From Bradyrhizobium sp. (GTDB lineage: Bacteria > Pseudomonadota > Alphaproteobacteria > Rhizobiales > Xanthobacteraceae), in assembly GCA_028290305.1 (NCBI GenBank), contig JAQGKC010000367.1, positions 1 through 19,503 of the forward strand: a DNA stretch of 19,503 bases, in the 5' to 3' direction. The notes below the pieces were generated by a model. It made no database searches. It saw only the letters and a list, made by a program, of their open reading frames with translations, and was not told the origin of the DNA. Shown here in pieces: positions 14,142 through 19,503 of the stretch. Position numbers and translations under genes: made by a program. The first letter of the stretch is position 1. The number at the start of each line of letters is the position of its first letter.

Positions 14142-15371
14142 ATGCAAGCCTGTCCCGCCAGCCCGCCGTGCGATGCCCAGGCCGCGATGCTTCCTGCGAC
14201 CTCCCAAAGCCGCGCTTTGCCTCCGGGCGCCATGACGCTGTTCAGTTTTGCAGGAGCGATGCTGATCGCAGCCAGCAGCAGCGCGGCGACGCCGCTGTAT
14301 CGTCTTTATCAGGAGTCCATGCACCTCACGCCATTCTGGATCACGATCGTGTTTGCGGTCTACGTCGCGAGCCTGCTCGCGGGGCTACTGACGGTCGGCG
14401 GATTATCCGATTATGTGGGCCGCCGGCCGGTGATCTTGGCGGCGCTGCTGCTGAACGCCGCGGCAATGATCCTGTTCGCGGAAGCCCGGGACGTCGGGCA
14501 ATTGATCTTGGCGCGTGCCGTCCAGGGACTTTGCGTCGGCACCGGCACCACCGCATTGGGCGCAGCGATCCTCGATACCAACCGCGCGCGCGGCCCGTTG
14601 CTCAACAGCGTCACCGCCTTTCTGGGTATGACGGCCGGTTCACTCGGAACGGCGGCATTGATCACTTTCGCTCCGGACCCGCTGCATCGGGTCTACGAGG
14701 TTTTACTCGGCCTGACCGTTCTGATGATAGTGCTGCTCTGGGTGATGCCCGAGAGCACGCGGCGAAAGAGTGGCGCCTGGGCCTCGCTGTGGCCGCATAT
14801 CAGCGTGCCGCGACAGTCGATGGCGCTCCTCATCAGGCTCACGCCGGCCAACATCGCGACCTGGTCGCTCGGCGGCCTTTACCTGTCGCTGATGCCAAGC
14901 GTGGTGGCGACAACGATGCGTGTCGTCTCGCCCTGGATCGGCGGCGTCGTGGTGTCGGCACTGATGGTCACGGCGGCGATCGCGGTCGCGGCCTTCAGAA
15001 ACTGGCCCGCGCGGCGGTTGATTCTGACGGGCACCAGCACATTGTCGTTGGGGGTCGCGGTCTCCATGGCCGGAATCCAGCAGCAACAGGTCGTGGCCTT
15101 GTTGGTCGGAACCATGATCGCCGGCGCCGGCTTCGGCTCAACCTTTTCCGGAGCCTTTCGCGCGTTGCTGCCTACCGCCGAGCCCAATCAGCGCGCCGGA
15201 TTGCTCTCCGCGTTTTATGTGCAGTGCTATCTGGCGTTCAGCCTGCCGGCGGTGGCCGCCGGGCTTTCGGTCCCGCTGATCGGGCTCTCCACCGCCGCTT
15301 ATCTCTATGGTGCCGTTATCATCGTGCTTGCAGTGACATCAATGGTTGCTTCGCTTTGGATGGATCGCTGA
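14142..15371 (+). CDS. MFS transporter (drug/metabolite efflux type)
   Basis: The 409-residue integral inner-membrane protein has about 12 hydrophobic segments. MFS motif A is present between helices 2 and 3 as GGLSDYVGRRPV (residues 87-98). A further conserved stretch, ARAVQGLCVGTGTTALGAAI, lies in helices 4-5 and matches the region of drug/proton antiporters. It would use proton-motive force to export a small molecule. Start ATG 14142, with AGGAG at 14131-14135. The first 30 residues are hydrophilic, so a later ATG at residue 31 is possible, but its upstream sequence is weaker. It is paired with the divergent TetR gene. Confidence 0.92.
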   Translation: MQACPASPPCDAQAAMLPATSQSRALPPGAMTLFSFAGAMLIAASSSAATPLYRLYQESMHLTPFWITIVFAVYVASLLAGLLTVGGLSDYVGRRPVILAALLLNAAAMILFAEARDVGQLILARAVQGLCVGTGTTALGAAILDTNRARGPLLNSVTAFLGMTAGSLGTAALITFAPDPLHRVYEVLLGLTVLMIVLLWVMPESTRRKSGAWASLWPHISVPRQSMALLIRLTPANIATWSLGGLYLSLMPSVVATTMRVVSPWIGGVVVSALMVTAAIAVAAFRNWPARRLILTGTSTLSLGVAVSMAGIQQQQVVALLVGTMIAGAGFGSTFSGAFRALLPTAEPNQRAGLLSAFYVQCYLAFSLPAVAAGLSVPLIGLSTAAYLYGAVIIVLAVTSMVASLWMDR

Positions 15372-15408
15372 CACGGCGTCGCACGTGACTGGCTGAATTT
15401 CCGACCGT

Positions 15409-15439
15409 GTCTATTCGTAGAAAAACGTCTATTCGTAGA
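15409..15439. repeat. 13-bp direct duplication spanning the monooxygenase stop codon
   Basis: GTCTATTCGTAGA occurs at 15409-15421 and again at 15427-15439, 18 bp apart. The second copy encodes the last residues (IYE) and TAG stop of the flavin monooxygenase on the minus strand. The first lies just beyond it, so the gene end appears duplicated. Confidence 0.85.
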
Positions 15440-16931
15440 TGAATGCGCTATCGCCGAGGTCGATGGCCGGAAACTCGTCCTTTTCGGCCCAGTAATCCTG
15501 GTTGTGCTGCCATTCCGGCTTGTCGCCGCGCTTCGGCAGCAGATGCATGCCGCGCATCATGTAGCCGGGATTGAAATTTTCCGCGTCGATCCACGGCAAT
15601 AGCGGCATGTTGTGGTCTTCCGGACGTAGCGCTGGCGACACCTTGCGTGCGCCGATTTCCTTCATGTGATTGAGCAAGCGGCACACGAAGTCGGCAACCA
15701 GATCGACCCGCAGCGTCCAACTCGCCCGGAAATATCCGAACACCCAGACCAGATTGGGCACGCCGGTGAACATCATGCCGCGATAGGTCACGGTGTCGGC
15801 GAAATTGAGCGGCTTGCCGTCGATCTCGAAGTCGATGTCGCCGTTTGCGCTCAAATTAAAGCCGGTCGCGGTGATGATGATGTCGGCGTCGAGAGTCTTG
15901 CCGGATTTCAGGAGAATGCCGGTCTCGGTAAAGCGCTCGATTTCGTCAGTGACGACCGAAGCCTTGCCGGACTTGATGCCCTGGAACAGATCGCCGTCCG
16001 GAATGAAGGCGATGCGCTGCCGCCACGGCCGGTATTTCGGCGTGAAGTGGGTCGCAATGTCGTAGTCGGGTCCGAGATAGGCTTCGACCGCCGACAGCAG
16101 ATCCTTCTTTGCGGCTTCCGGCTCTTCGAAGGTCTTGCGGGTAAAGGCGTCCTGATCGTAGAGGATTTTCCGGCGCGTGATTTCATGAATCCAGGTCTCG
16201 TCGACCTGCAGCGCGCGCAATGTTTCGGCGATCTCGATGGCATTGCGGCCGGTCCTGAAATAGGTCGGCGAGCGCTGCAGCATCGTTACATGTTCCGACT
16301 CCTTGGCGATGGCCGGAATCAGCGTCGCCGCGGTGGCGCCGGAGCCGATGACGATGACGCGTCTGTCCTTGTAGTCGAGATCGTCGGGCCATTTTTGGGG
16401 ATGAACGATGCGGCCCTTGAAGGTCTTCATGGCCTTCCACTCCGGCGTATAGCCCTCCGAGTGCCGGTAGTAACCCTGGCACATCCAGAAGAAATTCGCT
16501 GTGAACCGCAATGCTTCGCCGGTGTCCGTTCTGACCGCCTCGATGGTCCAGAGATTTTCCTCGCTCGACCACCGCGCCGAGGAAATTCTGTGCTGATAGC
16601 GGATGTGGGCGTCGAGTCCGTTTTCCTCGATCACCTCGCCCATATAGCTAAGGATCTCGGCTGCGGTCGCGATCGGCGCACTGGTCCACGGCTTGAAGCG
16701 ATAGCCGAAGGTATGCAGGTCGCTGTCGGAACGGATGCCGGGATAGCGGTGCGTGCGCCACGTGCCGCCAAAGCCGGCCTGCGTTTCGAGGACGACAAAA
16801 CTTGTCCCCGGACATTGCTGGGTCAGGTGATAGGCGGCGCCAACGCCCGAGATGCCGGCGCCAGCGATCAGGACGTCGAAATGTTCGGTCAAGCCGGGCG
16901 ACTCGGCGCGGATTTGTCTCTGGACGTTCAT
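15429..16931 (-). CDS. Flavin-containing monooxygenase, Baeyer-Villiger type
   Basis: The 500-residue enzyme uses FAD and NADPH. The FAD Rossmann motif GAGISG is at residues 24-29. The type I Baeyer-Villiger fingerprint FxGxxxHxxxWP is present as FKGRIVHPQKWP (171-182). The NADPH Rossmann motif GSGATA is at 196-201, and an ITATGF motif at about 353-358. It should insert one O2 atom into a ketone, or oxygenate a soft nucleophile; the substrate is not predictable. ATG at 16929-16931, with a weak AGGGAAG directly upstream. No signal peptide. It converges with the MFS gene. A strong hairpin separates it from the MoxR gene upstream, so it is probably its own unit. Confidence 0.93.
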   Translation of the reverse strand: MNVQRQIRAESPGLTEHFDVLIAGAGISGVGAAYHLTQQCPGTSFVVLETQAGFGGTWRTHRYPGIRSDSDLHTFGYRFKPWTSAPIATAAEILSYMGEVIEENGLDAHIRYQHRISSARWSSEENLWTIEAVRTDTGEALRFTANFFWMCQGYYRHSEGYTPEWKAMKTFKGRIVHPQKWPDDLDYKDRRVIVIGSGATAATLIPAIAKESEHVTMLQRSPTYFRTGRNAIEIAETLRALQVDETWIHEITRRKILYDQDAFTRKTFEEPEAAKKDLLSAVEAYLGPDYDIATHFTPKYRPWRQRIAFIPDGDLFQGIKSGKASVVTDEIERFTETGILLKSGKTLDADIIITATGFNLSANGDIDFEIDGKPLNFADTVTYRGMMFTGVPNLVWVFGYFRASWTLRVDLVADFVCRLLNHMKEIGARKVSPALRPEDHNMPLLPWIDAENFNPGYMMRGMHLLPKRGDKPEWQHNQDYWAEKDEFPAIDLGDSAFIYE

Positions 16932-16970
16932 CTTCCCTGATCTTTTTCTATTTAGGTTCGTACGCTGACC

Positions 16971-16997
16971 AAAGCGCCGGCGAACCTCCGGCGCTTT
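16971..16997 (-). terminator. Strong hairpin terminator downstream of the MoxR gene
   Basis: AAAGCGCCGG (16971-16980) and CCGGCGCTTT (16988-16997) form a perfect 10-bp stem with a 7-nt loop, 9 bases beyond the MoxR stop. The A/T ends of the stem provide a short T stretch on either strand, so it can work in both directions. Confidence 0.75.
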
Positions 16998-17006
16998 CAG
17001 CTACGG

Positions 17007-17849
17007 TTATACTTCTCTGCGGCTGAGGAACGCCAGCCGCTCAAACAGATGCACATCCTGCTCGTTCTTCAAGAGCGCGCCATGCAGGGGCGGAATCAGT
17101 TTGCGCGGATCGCGCTCCCTGAGCATTTCCGGCGTCATGTCCTCGTTGAGCAACAGCTTCAGCCAGTCCAAAAGCTCCGACGTCGAGGGCTTCTTCTTCA
17201 GGCCCGGCACTTCGCGTACCTCGAAGAATATCCGCAGCGCTTCTTCCACCAGGCGTTTCTTGATGCCGGGAAAATGCACGTCGACGATCTGGTTCATGGT
17301 GTCGATGTCGGGAAACTTGATGTAGTGGAAGAAGCAGCGGCGCAGGAAGGCGTCCGGCAACTCCTTCTCGTTGTTCGACGTGATCATCACGATCGGGCGC
17401 AGCTTCGCCTTGATGTTCTCGCCGGTCTCATAGACGAAGAATTCCATGCGATCGAGTTCGAGCAGAAGATCGTTGGGAAATTCGATGTCGGCCTTGTCGA
17501 TTTCGTCGATCAGCAGCACCGGGCGTTTCTCATGGGTGAAAGCGTCCCACAATTTGCCGCGCCTGATGTAATTCGAGATATCGGAAACCCTGGCGTCGCC
17601 GAGCTGGCTGTCGCGCAGCCGCGATACTGCGTCGTATTCGTAAAGCCCCTGCTGCGCCTTGGTGGTGGACTTGATATGCCAGGTCAGAAGCGGCGCCCCG
17701 ATCGCCTTGGCGACTTCCTCGGCCAGCACCGTCTTGCCGGTACCGGGCTCGCCCTTGATCAGCAACGGACGCTCGAGCACGATCGAGGCATTGACGGCGA
17801 CCTTGAGGTCATCGGTGGCGACATAGTTCTTGGTGCCGGTAAATTTCAT
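17007..17849 (-). CDS. MoxR-family AAA+ ATPase
   Basis: The 280-residue cytoplasmic ATPase has Walker A GEPGTGKT (33-40), Walker B VLLIDEID (111-118), a sensor-1 Asn at about 159 (MITSNNEKELP) and an arginine-finger region LRRCFFHYIKFP. The C-terminal lid follows (STSELLDWLKLLLNEDMTPE). MoxR ATPases act as chaperone-like partners of VWA proteins in the maturation or metal loading of enzymes; a VWA protein is encoded 470 bp away on the opposite strand. Start: the frame extends upstream into a terminator hairpin and lacks a ribosome-binding site there. ATG 17849 (MKFTGTKNYV) gives the family N-terminus, although its own ribosome site is weak. Confidence 0.92.
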   Translation of the reverse strand: MKFTGTKNYVATDDLKVAVNASIVLERPLLIKGEPGTGKTVLAEEVAKAIGAPLLTWHIKSTTKAQQGLYEYDAVSRLRDSQLGDARVSDISNYIRRGKLWDAFTHEKRPVLLIDEIDKADIEFPNDLLLELDRMEFFVYETGENIKAKLRPIVMITSNNEKELPDAFLRRCFFHYIKFPDIDTMNQIVDVHFPGIKKRLVEEALRIFFEVREVPGLKKKPSTSELLDWLKLLLNEDMTPEMLRERDPRKLIPPLHGALLKNEQDVHLFERLAFLSRREV

Positions 17850-17907
17850 CGAGCATTTGCCTTGTTGTTTGTTCTTGAGCGCGGAGGCGCGCTTTGACAT
17901 GAGCAGG

Positions 17908-17930
17908 AAAAGACCGCCCGATCGGCGGTC
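17908..17930 (-). terminator. Intrinsic terminator after the GlsB/YeaQ-type gene
   Basis: On the minus strand GACCGCC and GGCGGTC form a perfect 7-bp stem with a 5-nt loop, followed directly by TTTT. It sits 22 bases after the membrane-protein stop and 58 bases before the MoxR start, separating the two transcripts unless read through. Confidence 0.75.
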
Positions 17931-17952
17931 CTCGCGGGGTTGAAGGTGTTTG

Positions 17953-18198
17953 TCAGGCGCGTCTGACCAGCGAGAGGATGACGAGAACGATGACCGCGCC
18001 GATGGTGGCATTGACGATATCGCGCACCGCGCTGCCGCCGAGGCTGACGCCCAGTTGCGGCAATAGCCAGCTTGCGACCAGCGCGCCGATGATGCCGATC
18101 ACGATGTTTCCGATCAGCCCGAAACCGGCGCCGCGCACGATCAGGCCGGCGAGCCAGCCGGCGATCGCGCCGATCACGAGTGCCGCTAAAATACCCAT
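17953..18198 (-). CDS. GlsB/YeaQ/YmgE-family small membrane protein
   Basis: The 81-residue, strongly hydrophobic protein has three membrane segments: ILAALVIGAIAGWLAGLIV, GLIGNIVIGIIGALVASWLL and a last one ending VIVLVILSLVRRA. The glycine-rich pattern GAIAGWLAG, then GNIVIGIIGA, is the hallmark of transglycosylase-associated (GlsB/YeaQ/YmgE) stress-linked membrane proteins, whose molecular role is unclear. It starts at ATG 18198 with GGGG upstream. It lies between the MoxR gene (same strand) and the divergent VWA gene; the intervening terminator argues against a simple operon with moxR. Confidence 0.92.
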   Translation of the reverse strand: MGILAALVIGAIAGWLAGLIVRGAGFGLIGNIVIGIIGALVASWLLPQLGVSLGGSAVRDIVNATIGAVIVLVILSLVRRA

Positions 18199-18318
18199 TG
18201 ATAATGCCCCGTTGAAAAGCCTGTTGGCTCAATTCTAGTTGAAAAACCCGGCAGGTCTAGGCCTCACGGCCGCGCCGAGGCCCTTGACGTTCGGGGTTCG
18301 ACGGGCAATCTGTAGTCC

Positions 18319-19494
18319 ATGTTTTTGCAATTCTTCACATCGCTGCGCGACGCCCAGGTCCCGGTGAGCCTGCGCGAATATTTGACGCTGATGGAGGCGC
18401 TCAACGCCGACCTCGCCGAGCAGACGGTCGAGAATTTCTACTATTTGTCGCGCGCCGCGCTGGTGAAGGACGAGCGCAATCTCGACAAGTTCGATCGCGT
18501 GTTCGGCACCGTGTTCAAGGGGCTGGAGAGCCTGCTCGACGCCATGGAGACAGCGGACATTCCCGCCGAATGGCTGAAGAAGCTCGCGGAAAAATACCTC
18601 ACCGAGGAAGAGAAGAAGCAGATCGAGGCGATGGGCTGGGACAAGCTCATGGAGACGCTCCGCCAGCGCTTGAAGGAACAGAAGGGCCGGCATCAGGGCG
18701 GCAACAAGTGGATCGGCACCGCCGGTACCTCGCCGTTCGGCGCGGAGGGTTATAACCCCGAAGGCATCCGCATCGGCCAGGAGAAGAACCGCAATTTTCG
18801 CGCGGTGAAAGTGTGGGATCGCCGCGAGTTCAAGGATCTCGACGGCAATGTCGAACTCGGTATCCGTAATATCAAGATCGCGCTGCGGCGCTTACGCAAA
18901 TTCGCCCGCACCGGCGCCCCCGACGAACTCGACCTCGATACCACGATCAAGGAGACCGCCAATCACGGTTATCTCGACGTGCATATGCGTCCCGAGCGGC
19001 GCAACGCGGTCAAGGTGCTGGTGTTCTTCGATATCGGCGGCTCGATGGATTCGCACATCGAACAGGTCGAGGAGCTGTTCTCGGCGGCGAAGACCGAATT
19101 CAAGCACATGGAATATTTCTACTTCCACAACTGCCTCTATGAAGGCGTCTGGAAGCAGAACCGCCGCCGCTTCACCGATCGCACGCCAACCTGGGACGTG
19201 CTGCATAAATATCCGCACGACTACAAGGTGGTGTTCGTCGGCGACGCCTCGATGTCGCCTTACGAAGTCATGGTTCCCGGGGGCTCGGTCGAGCATGTCA
19301 ATGAAGAGGCGGGATCGGTCTGGCTCGAGCGCATCACGCGCACCTATCCGCATGCGGTGTGGCTCAATCCGGTGGCGCAGAAGCACTGGGATTATTCGGA
19401 ATCGACCACCATCATCCGCCGGCTGTTTTCGGAGCGCATGTTCCCGATCACCATCGAAGGTCTCGAAGGCGCGATGAAGGAGCTGGTTCGGTAG
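18319..19494 (+). CDS. VWA-domain protein, CoxE-like; partner of the MoxR ATPase
   Basis: The 391-residue cytoplasmic protein has an N-terminal helical region of about 200 residues (MFLQFFTSLRDAQVPVSLRE onward) and a C-terminal von Willebrand A domain from about residue 230. The MIDAS loop reads DIGGSMDSH (238-246), with Gly replacing the first Ser of DxSxS. A later acidic residue is in FVGDASMSPYE (Asp309). CoxE-type VWA proteins work with MoxR ATPases in enzyme assembly, as in CO dehydrogenase CoxD/CoxE. Start ATG 18319 has no ribosome-binding site. TTGACG at 18284-18289 lies where a -35 box would be for a leaderless mRNA, but the -10 is poor. The gene ends 9 bases before the window edge. 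Confidence 0.9.
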   Translation: MFLQFFTSLRDAQVPVSLREYLTLMEALNADLAEQTVENFYYLSRAALVKDERNLDKFDRVFGTVFKGLESLLDAMETADIPAEWLKKLAEKYLTEEEKKQIEAMGWDKLMETLRQRLKEQKGRHQGGNKWIGTAGTSPFGAEGYNPEGIRIGQEKNRNFRAVKVWDRREFKDLDGNVELGIRNIKIALRRLRKFARTGAPDELDLDTTIKETANHGYLDVHMRPERRNAVKVLVFFDIGGSMDSHIEQVEELFSAAKTEFKHMEYFYFHNCLYEGVWKQNRRRFTDRTPTWDVLHKYPHDYKVVFVGDASMSPYEVMVPGGSVEHVNEEAGSVWLERITRTYPHAVWLNPVAQKHWDYSESTTIIRRLFSERMFPITIEGLEGAMKELVR

Positions 19495-19503
19495 CAAGGC
19501 CCG

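Noticed and set aside
14168..15388. A 406-codon frame overlapping the MFS gene in another frame
   Set aside because: Its Arg/Gly-rich translation has no membrane segments or domain, while the MFS frame has motif A and about 12 helices.
15666..16940. A 424-codon frame opposite the flavin monooxygenase
   Set aside because: It is antisense to a gene with two Rossmann motifs and the BVMO fingerprint; no domain is visible in the antisense product.
17850..18011. A longer MoxR N-terminus
   Set aside because: The extension runs through an intrinsic terminator and has no ribosome-binding site; the family starts at MKFTG.

Overview
The window (19.5 kb, GC-rich) reads as chromosome of an alphaproteobacterium, most likely Bradyrhizobium or a close relative. 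The grounds are protein flavour (intracellular PHB depolymerase, MoxR/VWA pair, LivJ-like binding protein, GMC and SMP-30 enzymes) and several interspersed repeats that I recognise from memory as typical of Bradyrhizobium genomes. No database was consulted.

Layout. 1-189 is the 3' end of an IS3-family (IS150-like) insertion sequence. 190-995 has no convincing gene; it holds a degenerate-looking element that I recall as recurrent, then a palindromic repeat. 996-4869 carries phaZ (minus strand), a divergent glutathione S-transferase, a cupin, a small conserved unknown (minus) and a secreted coiled-coil protein. 4897-7521 carries an enolase-superfamily dehydratase/racemase and an ABC substrate-binding protein (both minus), separated by a repeat with a perfect 17-bp dyad. 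7780-12098 is a plus-strand run: AraC/GyrI-like regulator, SMP-30 lactonase, GNAT acetyltransferase and GMC oxidoreductase. A second copy of the palindromic repeat lies just before the acetyltransferase.

12402-13176 is a toxin-antitoxin module. The RelE-type toxin frame is broken by one extra G in a G run, the HTH antitoxin is intact, and a perfect 18-bp palindrome lies in the promoter. It is followed by four consecutive perfect hairpins. 13454-15371 is a TetR repressor divergent from an MFS exporter; an imperfect 23-bp dyad overlaps the exporter's -35 box, a self-consistent repressor/efflux pair. 15429-16931 is a flavin monooxygenase with the Baeyer-Villiger fingerprint. 17007-19494 holds a MoxR AAA+ ATPase and a CoxE-like VWA protein, transcribed divergently with a GlsB/YeaQ-type membrane protein between them.

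Functional themes: carbon storage turnover (phaZ), possible sugar-acid/polyol oxidation (dehydratase, binding protein, lactonase, GMC dehydrogenase), xenobiotic efflux and oxidation, and a MoxR/VWA chaperone-like module. I see no tRNA, rRNA, CRISPR array or phage structural genes. Nothing clearly amounts to a new system. The best leads are the frameshifted toxin with its intact antitoxin, the hairpin series at 13204-13344, the TetR operator, and the divergent MoxR-GlsB-VWA arrangement.
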